Origin: Bacteroidales bacterium UBA4621
Lineage (GTDB): Bacteria > Bacteroidota > Bacteroidia > Bacteroidales > Paludibacteraceae
Reading direction: 5' to 3'
Assembly: GCA_002387325.1 (NCBI GenBank)
Contig: DGIN01000005.1
Span: 1 to 57,727 of the forward strand
Length of the DNA stretch: 57,727 nucleotides
In this document: positions 26,049 to 33,893 of the stretch, piece by piece
Numbering within the stretch: position 1 is the stretch's first letter
Layout of the letters: each line of letters opens with the position of its first letter
Notes under the pieces: generated by a model
What the model was told of the DNA's origin: nothing
Seen by the model: the letters and a program-made list of their open reading frames with translations, nothing else
Database searches by the model: none
Position numbers and translations under genes: made by a program

Positions 26049-29000
26049 ATGAAAAAAATTTTTTTAATGCTCCTTACAACATTTGTTGTTGCCGGAACTA
26101 CCTTTGCTGAAGATACACCGCCACGACAAATAGAATATCAAGTAGGAGATACTGTAACCGTAAATCGCAGTGCCACTCACTATATAACAGGTGAGCGTAT
26201 ATCCCAATGGGTATATGATGTCAAACACACAATACGGCAAGTAGGTTCACTATTTCATAAAGACGGTATCTTGCTTAAAGGTATAAGATCTTGGATTGCC
26301 CCATCCAACATTTCTCCAGCCGGAGAATACTACAAAAAAGAAATAAAGGTTATTCCTGAACAACAAATCACAGATAATCAAGTAGAGGATACTACTGACC
26401 ATTCTACTCCGATAGAAGTTCCTACAACGGAGAATAAAGAAATTGTATCTAACAAACAGGTAGTGGAAAATCAAGCCACTATAGAACCACAAAACAAATC
26501 TACTACTCCTACACGTATAAGAGGGCGTATATTATCAATGGATAGTGATAATCATTCCATTGCAGGAGCAAAAATAACTTTAGGAAATCAAGGAATCTCC
26601 ACCACCACCAATGCTAATGGTGAATTTTCTCTTACCTATCTGGAACCAATAGACGAAGAAATTATTATTGAGGCAGATGGTTATATATCTGATATTCAAT
26701 TGGCTTTGTTACAAGAAGGTGAATTAAATGATTTAGGAAACATTAGTTTGCAACGTGATTTGGCACGTGATGCGCAGGAGGAGATACTCCTCAACCTTGC
26801 AGACGAGGACCTCAACGATGATGAAGGCAAGTCGCAAGCACAGGCATCGGCTTCTTCGGCAAGCACCGATGTATTCAACTCAACCACCTCATTTGCATGG
26901 TCCACAGCCCGTTACCGCAAGCGCGGTTACGACCAGACCTACGAGCAAAACTACATCAACGGTATCAACTTCAACTCTGCCGAGCGCGGTCAGTTCAATT
27001 TTTCGTCGATGGGCGGTTTGAACGACGCCAGCCGCAATAAAGAGGTGCTGAACCCGATTGAGGCGACCAATTTCGCTTTTGGCGGTCTCAGCACTTCGAC
27101 CAACTATCTGATGGACGCTTCGCGCTATGCACAGGGATGGAAAGTGGGAGTTGCCGGCACCAACCGCAACTACAAAGCCCGCGTAAATGCCACCTACGCC
27201 AGCGGACCGCTTGCCAACGGTTGGTCGTTTATCGGACAGATGGCATTCCGTTTCTCGCCATATATCGACCAGAAGGGAATTATCGGTGAGGGTATCAAAT
27301 ACTACTCGCTGGGCTATTTCTTCTCGGCAGAAAAGAAATTCAACAACGGCGACAAACTGTCCATTATCACTTTCGGCGCACCTACCGAGCGAGGGCAGTC
27401 GGCAGCTGTAACACAAGAAGTGTATGACTTGACCAATGCCTACAACAAGACCTCATGGGGGCACAATAGTTATAACCCATATTGGGGCTATCAGAATGGC
27501 AAAGTACGCAACTCGCGCATTGTCAAATCGTATGACCCGATGGCCATCTTGAATTATGACCTGAAGATTGACGACTACAACAAGATGAAGTTTGCTGTCG
27601 GTTACCACTATAGTTTCTACAGCAACTCGGCACTTACGTTCTATAATGCACCCGATCCGCGTCCGGACTACTACCGCAACCTGCCTTCGTTCCTTTGGGA
27701 CGGACAGATAGCCGACTCCAACTCGGAACAACTCTATGACCTCAACGGCGGGCATTACCAATATGGTAATTTCATCGGAGCGGATATGAACGGTCTCGAA
27801 ATGGGTATGGGGCAAGTGGCACACGACGGCAACATCATCGGTCCGAGTATCAATGCGCAGCAATACAATGCGTTGGTGGACCTGTGGCAGAGCCGTGACA
27901 ACAAAACCACCCAAATCGATTGGGACAATATCTACGCTTCAAACATTGCCAGCAATTACACCAACCCGAATGGCTCGGCACGCTATCTGTTGGAACGCCG
28001 CCATAACAATATCCAAGAGGCTATGGCGAACATCAACTACGTGAATACGCAATTTGATCACCTGAAGATTACCGCCGGTTTGGAGGGCAAATTCTCACAG
28101 GGTATCCACTACAAGACTGTGGATGACCTGCTCGGTGGCAACCAGTGGATTGACGTTGATCCGTTTGCCGACCGTGATATAAAAGAGTTGGCAACCAATG
28201 CAGGTCTGTCGCAAACCGACATCGCCAATGTGAAAAAGAACGACATTGCTGCCGACTACAACGATGTGAAGCACGATGGCGACCGTTTCGGTTACGACTA
28301 CCGTATCAATATGGGTACTGCCAAACTGTGGGCGCAGAACGAGTGGACATTCAACGAAGTGGATTTCTACTACGCCCTGCAACTCACCTACTCTTCGATG
28401 CAGCGTACCACCAATATGATCAACGGTCGTGCATGGTATCTCTCGCAACTCAATCCGCAATACGCTTCCCGCTATCTCGGTACCCAAGCCGATGAGATTA
28501 TCGCACGTGCCAATGCCGGTACACTCAAAGCAGGAACCACCTATATGGGACGGGCACACCATTTCATTGATCCTGCCTTCAAACTCGGTGCCATCTACAA
28601 GATTGACGGGCGCAACAAACTGAAGATTAACGCACTGGCAGAGACACGCGCTCCGTTGGCACGCAATGCCTACATCTCGCAGCGCGTACACGACCGTGCT
28701 ATCGGAACCATCTATACCCACGACAATGCCCAAAGTCTCAAAGATTTCTATGCAGCCAGCGAGAAAGTGGCAGGCGGCGACCTCTCCTACGAGTTCAATT
28801 TCCCCATTGTGCGCGGTCGTATCACGGGTTTCTTCACCCAGTTCTGGGACGGAAGCGAACTGAACGGCTACTATGATGACGAGGCGCGTACGTTTGTCAA
28901 TCAGGCACTGACGGGTATCAACCGCCGCCATATGGGAATTGAGGCTGCCGCTGCCGTAAAACTCGGTACGTATTTCACCCTGACAGGTGCAGCCAGCGTG

Positions 29001-29753
29001 GGCGACTACCGCTATACGAGCAACGCAATGGCTGTTACTTCTGCCGAGAATGGTATGGCTCTCGCCGAGGATAAAGATGGTAAGTCGGTCTTCGAGTTGC
29101 AAGACGAAGTACTACTCAAAGGCATCCGTGTAGCAACCGGTCCGCAAGTGAACGCCAGTCTCAAACTGTCGTTCTTCCACCCGAAGATGTGGTTTGCCGA
29201 TGTAACGGTAAGTTACTACGACTGGAATTTCCTCGATGTGGCTCCTTCGCGCCGTATGAAAGGTCTTTACACGGGTGTACGTGCCGACGGAACACCGGTA
29301 AACGGTTGGTATGGCGACAGTTACGCTAATGCCATAGAGACCACCGACGGCAAAACCGCTATGATAACGGGCGATGGCTCTTTCCCGACCAATGCCGTGC
29401 TTGATAAGAATGGCGTTCCTGTACTGCGCTATCCGTACAACATCCTTTCGATGCAGGAGTCGCTGGCAGCCACCAACCCGCTCAACCGCTTCATTATTGA
29501 TGCCAGCGTGGGCAAGTTGGTCTATCTGAAGAACCGTCAGTCGCTGTCAATCAACCTGACTGTAACGAACCTGACGAACAACACCCACTTCAAGACGGGC
29601 GGCTACCAGCAGGCACGTCTGCCGCGCTACACGCGCCAGGGTGTGGGCGAGAACGAGAACTCGGTTATCTCGCCCAATGCGTGGAAATTTCCGAGCAAGT
29701 ACTACTACGCATGGGGTATGAATTTCTTCTTGAATATAACCTATAAATTCTAA
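26049..29753 (+). CDS. TonB-dependent receptor with an unusual N-terminal module
   Basis: 1234-residue outer membrane receptor. After signal peptide MKKIFLMLLTTFVVAGTTFA comes a module of about 70 residues (YQVGDTVTVNRSATHY, then TGERISQWV and ILLKGIRSWI) that resembles the SH3-type module at the C-terminus of phage-type amidases. Next is a Thr/Gln-rich linker to about residue 155, then a carboxypeptidase-regulatory-like domain (about 156-235: GRILSMDSDNHSIAGAKITL, GEFSLTYLEP) and a large barrel ending in NFFLNITYKF. A canonical plug is not obvious. Codons up to about 26755 are AT-rich (19 of 60 G+C) and those after are GC-richer (34 of 60), so the gene looks chimeric. The DUF5689 lipoprotein starts five bases downstream and is the likely surface partner. 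Confidence 0.8.
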   Translation: MKKIFLMLLTTFVVAGTTFAEDTPPRQIEYQVGDTVTVNRSATHYITGERISQWVYDVKHTIRQVGSLFHKDGILLKGIRSWIAPSNISPAGEYYKKEIKVIPEQQITDNQVEDTTDHSTPIEVPTTENKEIVSNKQVVENQATIEPQNKSTTPTRIRGRILSMDSDNHSIAGAKITLGNQGISTTTNANGEFSLTYLEPIDEEIIIEADGYISDIQLALLQEGELNDLGNISLQRDLARDAQEEILLNLADEDLNDDEGKSQAQASASSASTDVFNSTTSFAWSTARYRKRGYDQTYEQNYINGINFNSAERGQFNFSSMGGLNDASRNKEVLNPIEATNFAFGGLSTSTNYLMDASRYAQGWKVGVAGTNRNYKARVNATYASGPLANGWSFIGQMAFRFSPYIDQKGIIGEGIKYYSLGYFFSAEKKFNNGDKLSIITFGAPTERGQSAAVTQEVYDLTNAYNKTSWGHNSYNPYWGYQNGKVRNSRIVKSYDPMAILNYDLKIDDYNKMKFAVGYHYSFYSNSALTFYNAPDPRPDYYRNLPSFLWDGQIADSNSEQLYDLNGGHYQYGNFIGADMNGLEMGMGQVAHDGNIIGPSINAQQYNALVDLWQSRDNKTTQIDWDNIYASNIASNYTNPNGSARYLLERRHNNIQEAMANINYVNTQFDHLKITAGLEGKFSQGIHYKTVDDLLGGNQWIDVDPFADRDIKELATNAGLSQTDIANVKKNDIAADYNDVKHDGDRFGYDYRINMGTAKLWAQNEWTFNEVDFYYALQLTYSSMQRTTNMINGRAWYLSQLNPQYASRYLGTQADEIIARANAGTLKAGTTYMGRAHHFIDPAFKLGAIYKIDGRNKLKINALAETRAPLARNAYISQRVHDRAIGTIYTHDNAQSLKDFYAASEKVAGGDLSYEFNFPIVRGRITGFFTQFWDGSELNGYYDDEARTFVNQALTGINRRHMGIEAAAAVKLGTYFTLTGAASVGDYRYTSNAMAVTSAENGMALAEDKDGKSVFELQDEVLLKGIRVATGPQVNASLKLSFFHPKMWFADVTVSYYDWNFLDVAPSRRMKGLYTGVRADGTPVNGWYGDSYANAIETTDGKTAMITGDGSFPTNAVLDKNGVPVLRYPYNILSMQESLAATNPLNRFIIDASVGKLVYLKNRQSLSINLTVTNLTNNTHFKTGGYQQARLPRYTRQGVGENENSVISPNAWKFPSKYYYAWGMNFFLNITYKF

Positions 29754-29758
29754 TCAGT

Positions 29759-30952
29759 ATGCAACGTAAAATCTATTATATAGCCGCTCTGTTTGCCGCT
29801 ACGGCAACCGCCCTGTTCACCTCTTGCGAACCGCGTGCCCTCACAGAAGACGATGTGTTTCAAAAGACCGGCAACATAGACAGTCTCATTCAGCAGCGTG
29901 AAACAGAATATCATCTCTACACGCTCAATGAGTTTGTGGACACTTATATGACCGAACAGGGGAATTTCTGGAGCGATACATCGCAATACCGCAGCCGCGC
30001 CACCAACGGCGACGGAATCTATCTGTTCTCGCTTGACACCCTGCCCACCAACGGTGCGGGCATCTATATCCGCGGACGTGTTACGACCGATGACTACGGA
30101 GGAAATTTTTACAAATCCTTGGTTATCCAACAGGTGCTTGACGGCAAGCAGCAGAACCTGCGTGTATCGGTGGACCTTGGTTCGGTAGGCGGAATGTACC
30201 AATTGGGACAAGAGATACTCATCCGTTGCAACGGTCTGTGCATCGGTCGTTATGGCGACCAGCCGCAACTCTGCGTACCCGCATACAACAACAATATCTA
30301 TGCGCAAAACGCCACGCAAAAGGTCGGTTGGGCTCCCGGACGTATTCCGAATGGTATCTTCCGCAATGCTGTAACACTGATTGGTGTACCCGACCAATCA
30401 AAACTGCAATATGACACCATCACCATTGCCGACTTTATCAATCTCAAAGACGAGAAAGAGATGCGTACAATGGACGGGCGTCTTGTAGTGCTAAAGAACG
30501 TATGGTTCACAGGCAAATACGAAAACAAGGGTACACTTGCCGACTGCACAACAGGCGATCCGGAAACGGACAGTTATGCCAATGTATTTGCACCGACTAC
30601 CGACAATATCGGTTTTCCGCAGAGTCGTCTTATTAGCGATGGCACCAATGAAACTCTTGTCGGCAGTTCGGAATACAGCAAGTTCTCCCATTTTTATATT
30701 CCCGGTGCGGACTCTACAGGTATTGCCAACTGCACCAAATACAAAGGGACTATCACGGGTATTCTCGGTCAATTCCGCGATAATGCACGCTATGCGCACG
30801 ACAAATATGACTGGTCCATCACCCCTCGCAACATCAATATCGGCAACAGCAACCCGCTGAACGACATTGTGATGTTCCATACCGAGACGGGCGAAGAGTG
30901 GATACCGCAGGAGTACACCGCTCCCAAAGAAGAGAGTACTCCCGCTGAATAA
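29759..30952 (+). CDS. DUF5689 domain-containing lipoprotein
   Basis: 397-residue lipoprotein. The signal MQRKIYYIAALFAATATALFTSC places the lipidated Cys at 23. The domain that follows (GAGIYIRGRVTTDDYGGNFYKSL, SVGGMYQLGQEILIRCNGLCIG) matches the DUF5689 fold with its OB-like strands, from memory. It begins five bases after the receptor stop, and in Bacteroidota such lipoproteins are regularly paired with TonB receptors lacking a SusD partner. It probably sits on the outer membrane and captures a ligand for the receptor; the ligand is unknown. A hairpin with a T-run at 30967-31016 ends the operon. Composition is normal for the window. Confidence 0.8.
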   Translation: MQRKIYYIAALFAATATALFTSCEPRALTEDDVFQKTGNIDSLIQQRETEYHLYTLNEFVDTYMTEQGNFWSDTSQYRSRATNGDGIYLFSLDTLPTNGAGIYIRGRVTTDDYGGNFYKSLVIQQVLDGKQQNLRVSVDLGSVGGMYQLGQEILIRCNGLCIGRYGDQPQLCVPAYNNNIYAQNATQKVGWAPGRIPNGIFRNAVTLIGVPDQSKLQYDTITIADFINLKDEKEMRTMDGRLVVLKNVWFTGKYENKGTLADCTTGDPETDSYANVFAPTTDNIGFPQSRLISDGTNETLVGSSEYSKFSHFYIPGADSTGIANCTKYKGTITGILGQFRDNARYAHDKYDWSITPRNINIGNSNPLNDIVMFHTETGEEWIPQEYTAPKEESTPAE

Positions 30953-30966
30953 GGAATAAAGCCTGT

Positions 30967-31016
30967 GGGACAAAGAACAATGAACTAAACAGCATTGGTT
31001 CTTTGTCCCGCTTTTT
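30967..31016 (+). terminator. intrinsic terminator after the DUF5689 gene
   Basis: A 12-bp stem (GGGACAAAGAAC at 30967-30978 with its complement at 30998-31009) followed by TTTTT at 31012-31016. Confidence 0.85.
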
Positions 31017-31086
31017 ATTATTCTTTGTTATATATTTCCCATTGTTCATTGTTATCTATTTCTCTATTCTATCTTTCTGTTAAGAG

Positions 31087-31593
31087 ATGAATTGGCTTGA
31101 TGCCCTACTCCTTTTGCCGTTGCTCATCGGACTTATCCGCGGTCTGATGCGTGGTTTCATTACCGAACTTATTGCCATACTGGCCGTTGTGTTCGGTGTA
31201 GTGGGTGCACGTCTGTGGGGTGCACGGTTCTCTGCGTGGGTTTTGTTGCAAACCGAATGGCCTGCGGGTGTATGCGATGTGATTGCCTATGCGCTGCTGT
31301 TTTTGGCTATTGCCATTGTACTGAATATTCTCGGTCGTCTGCTGTCCAAACTGCTACGCGCTATCCATCTCGGTTTTCTCAACCGTCTCGGTGGCGGGTT
31401 ATTCGGTGTTGCCAAATGGGCGTTGGTGGTTTTGCTTGTTGTCTTTCTTGCCGACCGCATAGATCGCCAATTCGGGTGTTTTGGCAAGACGGAAATCGTA
31501 AAGACCTCCGTTCTCTACCGCCCTATGGTAAACGCTTCAAATCATTTGCTGAATGTGGTAACCACTGCCGCAACAGATTATTCGCAAAAATAA
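31087..31593 (+). CDS. CvpA family membrane protein
   Basis: 168-residue inner membrane protein with four hydrophobic helices. It begins MNWLDALLLLPLLIGLIRGLMRG, the typical CvpA start in which a first helix is followed by a Gly/Arg turn. FLNRLGGGLFGVAKWALVV in the third region is another family mark. CvpA relatives are linked to colicin V production and, in several bacteria, to bile or envelope stress; no specific role follows here. folK starts two bases after its stop codon, so the two are coupled. No convincing promoter is seen between the terminator at 31016 and the start. Confidence 0.85.
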   Translation: MNWLDALLLLPLLIGLIRGLMRGFITELIAILAVVFGVVGARLWGARFSAWVLLQTEWPAGVCDVIAYALLFLAIAIVLNILGRLLSKLLRAIHLGFLNRLGGGLFGVAKWALVVLLVVFLADRIDRQFGCFGKTEIVKTSVLYRPMVNASNHLLNVVTTAATDYSQK

Positions 31594-31594
31594 A

Positions 31595-32065
31595 TTGTAC
31601 GCCCCTAATCCTATAGAAAAAGGGAAATCCATAGTATATTTTTCCCTAGGCAGCAACCTCGGTAAGCGTGAGCAGAATATCAACTATGCGTTGCAATTGC
31701 TTGAGCAACACACAGGTCTGCTTATCCGCCGGTCTGCTTTTTTTTATTCTGCGCCATGGGGCTTTGCGTCGGACCACCCGTTCTGCAACCTCTGTGCGGT
31801 TTTCTGCACATCACTTTCACCTTTCGACATTCTCAGTACGACACAGCATATTGAGCGTACACTCGGGCGCACCCATAAATCGTTACACGGGCTGTACACA
31901 GACCGTATTATCGATATAGATATGCTTCTGTACCTCGCTCCCGAAGGTCATTCCCTATCCCTTCACACCCCTATGCTCACTCTCCCCCACCCGCTTATGC
32001 ATCTCCGTCCATTTGTTATGCTGCCTTTGATAGAAATACTCCCGAAACCATATTGTAGCCTATAA
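31595..32065 (+). CDS. folK: 2-amino-4-hydroxy-6-hydroxymethyldihydropteridine diphosphokinase
   Basis: 156-residue HPPK enzyme that transfers pyrophosphate from ATP to the pterin in folate synthesis. Family motifs are VYFSLGSNLGKREQNI, SAFFYSAPWGF, HIERTLGR, and TDRIIDIDMLLY followed by LTLPHPLMHLRPFVMLPL. No ATG lies ahead of the conserved start, so TTG at 31595-31597, two bases after the cvpA stop, is taken as the initiator. An 11-nt repeat array encroaches on the 3' end: the last codons (CSL) and the TAA stop are part of its first unit (32056-32066). Confidence 0.9.
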   Translation: MYAPNPIEKGKSIVYFSLGSNLGKREQNINYALQLLEQHTGLLIRRSAFFYSAPWGFASDHPFCNLCAVFCTSLSPFDILSTTQHIERTLGRTHKSLHGLYTDRIIDIDMLLYLAPEGHSLSLHTPMLTLPHPLMHLRPFVMLPLIEILPKPYCSL

Positions 32066-32088
32066 CTATCCTATGCGCATCCTATAAC
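32056..32088. repeat. 11-nt tandem array, three units, overlapping the folK stop
   Basis: TAGCCTATAAC, TATCCTATGCG and CATCCTATAAC in direct succession. The folK stop codon (32063-32065) lies within the first unit. Confidence 0.85.
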
Positions 32089-32093
32089 AAAGC

Positions 32094-32130
32094 AGAGGCT
32101 GTCTGACAAGTACAGGCAGTCTCTTTTATA
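32094..32130 (+). terminator. intrinsic terminator after folK
   Basis: A 12-bp stem (32094-32105 with 32113-32124, two G-U pairs) around a 7-base loop, followed by TTTTAT. The stem-loop shares GGCTGTCTGACAAGT with the opposing terminator at 32551-32584. Confidence 0.8.
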
Positions 32131-32179
32131 TTCTGACAGGCGTTTTGGTATATGGTGGAACGATTTGTAACCTCAGCGT

Positions 32180-32223
32180 ATCCTATAACGAATAACCCGT
32201 TAATAACCCGATAATAACCCGAT
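32180..32223. repeat. composite 11-nt array, four units
   Basis: ATCCTATAACG is followed in exact phase by AATAACCCGTT and two AATAACCCGAT units. Two unit types sharing one 11-nt register are joined here. Confidence 0.85.
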
Positions 32224-32390
32224 GCGGTTATACGGAAGGTATTGATAGTTCGGCAGAGCCGGTAATGATGCGGGACGATAAGGAGTTCTGCTCAAGCCAC
32301 AGGTTTTCGCTTCGCGATGGCACTCAGTGCGCGCTGTGCACCTGCCTTACGCTTCACGTCTCCACAAGCACAGTGCAGATTCAATAACTT

Positions 32391-32411
32391 GACGACGCGA
32401 GACGCGTCGTC
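32391..32411. repeat. perfect GC-rich hairpin
   Basis: GACGACGCG-AGA-CGCGTCGTC, a 9-bp perfect stem with a 3-base loop. A related GATGCGAGACGCGTCGTC occurs at 32836-32853. Confidence 0.75.
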
Positions 32412-32449
32412 TCCACAAGCGTGCATAGTCATACGGTTTGTACCAAACC

Positions 32450-32487
32450 GACCGCGGACGGGGGCGTCCGTGTCCCCTGAATAGTGT
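32450..32487. repeat. GC-rich hairpin repeat, copy 2
   Basis: Near-identical to 6222-6258: GACCGCGGACG, a G-run, CGTCCG and then TGTCCCCTGAATAGTGT. It differs by one inserted G and two substitutions. Confidence 0.75.
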
Positions 32488-32550
32488 CTGCATCCACAAA
32501 ATGGCGTCCGCGTCCGCAGTGATACGGTATATTTTACGAAAAAACGACAT

Positions 32551-32584
32551 CAAAAATGGGCTGTCCGCACTTGTCAGACAGCCC
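32551..32584 (-). terminator. intrinsic terminator after the small membrane protein gene
   Basis: An 8-bp stem GGGCTGTC/GACAGCCC (32558-32565 and 32577-32584), followed on the minus strand by a short T-run (32552-32556). Confidence 0.75.
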
Positions 32585-32612
32585 CACTCCATCTATTGTT
32601 TGTATTTTATCC

Positions 32613-32768
32613 TTATTTGTCGGCTTTATCGGCTTTCTCCGTGCCGGTCACGGTATTTTCCTGATTCTTTTTGCCATCTTTGCGGCGATTCATCAAACCT
32701 ATCACACAGAAAGGCACAATGAACATTGCCAAAAAGACCAAAGTAAGGATAATAATAGAAGTATCCAT
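32613..32768 (-). CDS. small single-span membrane protein, 51 aa
   Basis: Starts at ATG 32766-32768 with MDTSIIILTLVFLAMFIVPF, continues as one hydrophobic helix to about residue 25 and ends in a charged, Lys-rich tail (MNRRKDGKKNQENTVTG). The tail should lie in the cytoplasm by the positive-inside rule. The frame could extend 20 codons upstream, but that part is polar, and the shorter start gives the family-like N-terminus I recall from Bacteroidales small membrane proteins. A terminator follows at 32551-32584, supporting a real transcript. Function unknown. Confidence 0.65.
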   Translation of the reverse strand: MDTSIIILTLVFLAMFIVPFCVIGLMNRRKDGKKNQENTVTGTEKADKADK

Positions 32769-32904
32769 AATCGTCTTATTTGTAAATTTGTAGATTAGAA
32801 AATTTGTACATTGCTTTGTCGGCAACATACATCACGATGCGAGACGCGTCGTCGCCATCGCGGCATACTCTGCTTGGGGTATGCACATCTTACAAGGGGA
32901 GCGA

Positions 32905-33309
32905 TTACCAGAAAGTATTGAACGGGTAGGATATATCTTCGGCAGGCAGGCCGACAACCAACGCCTCTGCATAGGATATATCGCTGTTCAAACGATGTGA
33001 AGCAGCCGATTCACCGGCTGCGGAAAGAGCAAAAACAGGTGTATGTGTATTGGTGTTCTGCGCAGTGCGCGAATAGGATTCACAACGGCGGTTGAATATA
33101 TTGTTTGTCCATGCGGGCGAATATCCTGATAATGCAAAATCGGACAGATAATCGCTCTCAGAGAAGGTCTGTTCCTTCTCTGCAGAAAGCGTTGCCTGCT
33201 GTACCCTATTCTCCTGTATGCGTGGAGGATAGCCGTTGAGCCGCAAAACCGCACTGACGGCAAGCATCAAGAATATGTAGAACCAATGTCTCACGTTTTG
33301 TAACGTCAA
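32905..33309 (-). CDS. hypothetical exported or membrane-anchored protein, 134 aa
   Basis: Begins MTLQNVRHWFYIFLMLAVSAV, a likely signal anchor, then a polar stretch with no motif that I recognise. The C-terminal half has several Ser/Ala/Asn-rich segments (FALSAAGESAASHRLN) and ends ISYPFNTFW. It starts 11 bases downstream of the NUDIX gene on the same strand, so it is probably co-transcribed with it. No close family comes to mind; codon use is ordinary for the window. It could be a lineage-specific envelope protein. Confidence rests on length, signal and gene spacing. Confidence 0.6.
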   Translation of the reverse strand: MTLQNVRHWFYIFLMLAVSAVLRLNGYPPRIQENRVQQATLSAEKEQTFSESDYLSDFALSGYSPAWTNNIFNRRCESYSRTAQNTNTHTPVFALSAAGESAASHRLNSDISYAEALVVGLPAEDISYPFNTFW

Positions 33310-33320
33310 TTACCATATAA

Positions 33321-33893
33321 TCAGTTGTTATAGTGCTGTGTGGCAAAGTATTTCCAGAGAGGAGCGGCATGGAGGGCTTGGATGATTTCGCCCTTTTCCA
33401 ACAACTGCCGCACATCGGCTTTATCCATGATATGCACATGTATGTCCTCGGTGCGCTCCTGATGCTGCTCGCGGACTTTCTCCACCCCCACAGCAAGGAA
33501 AGTATAAGAGAGATTGTTCTGATTGCCGGGGTTGGGTGCCAAGACCATAAACTGCTGCCATTCGCCCCCTTCGTATCCCGTTTCCTCACTCAGTTCGCGC
33601 TTTGCCGCTTCGAGCGGAGTCTCTCCCGGGTCGATTACACCGGCTACCAGTTCATAGTGCGTCTCGCCAAGTCCGTGCCGGTACTGGTCTTCCATTACCA
33701 TCTGTCCGTCTTTTGTGATAGCGATGACGTTAATCCAACAAGGGAACTCCATCACGAAATAGGCGGGTACCACTGCCCCTGTCGGCAGTTCGACCGTGTC
33801 CTGACGCACATTAAGCCAAATACCTTTGCTGAGCAGTTTTTCACTTTTGAGTACTTTCCACTTGCGATTTTCCAATTTCTCTATCATATACAC
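33321..33893 (-). CDS. NUDIX hydrolase (ADP-ribose pyrophosphatase-like)
   Basis: 190-residue NUDIX enzyme. The complete NUDIX box GETPLEAAKRELSEETGYEG lies around residues 91-110 and would bind the metal that activates water on a diphosphate. The preceding strands (VVPAYFVMEFPCWINVIAIT) and GVIDPG fit the ADP-ribose pyrophosphatase branch, which clears free ADP-ribose. The start overlaps the end of the MATE gene by 53 bases (or 47 if the second Met is used). No later start precedes the conserved core, so the overlap appears real. The product is cytoplasmic. Confidence 0.88.
   Translation of the reverse strand: MYMIEKLENRKWKVLKSEKLLSKGIWLNVRQDTVELPTGAVVPAYFVMEFPCWINVIAITKDGQMVMEDQYRHGLGETHYELVAGVIDPGETPLEAAKRELSEETGYEGGEWQQFMVLAPNPGNQNNLSYTFLAVGVEKVREQHQERTEDIHVHIMDKADVRQLLEKGEIIQALHAAPLWKYFATQHYNN

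Larger units (their letters stand above)
32131..32550. other. gene-free repeat-rich interval between facing terminators
   Basis: About 420 bases with no supported gene. It holds an 11-nt array (32180-32223), a perfect GC-rich hairpin (32391-32411), two copies of GTCTCCACAAGC (near 32358 and 32409), and the hairpin repeat at 32450-32487. Confidence 0.65.

Noticed and set aside
31017..31086. Promoter for cvpA-folK (TATCTTTC near 31068)
   Set aside because: The -7 box lacks the final G and no TTG box lies at 19-20 bases, so it was not called.
32347..32592. Open frame of 81 codons on the minus strand in the repeat-rich interval
   Set aside because: It consists of repeat and terminator sequence (the hairpins at 32391, 32450 and 32558) and has no protein-like pattern.
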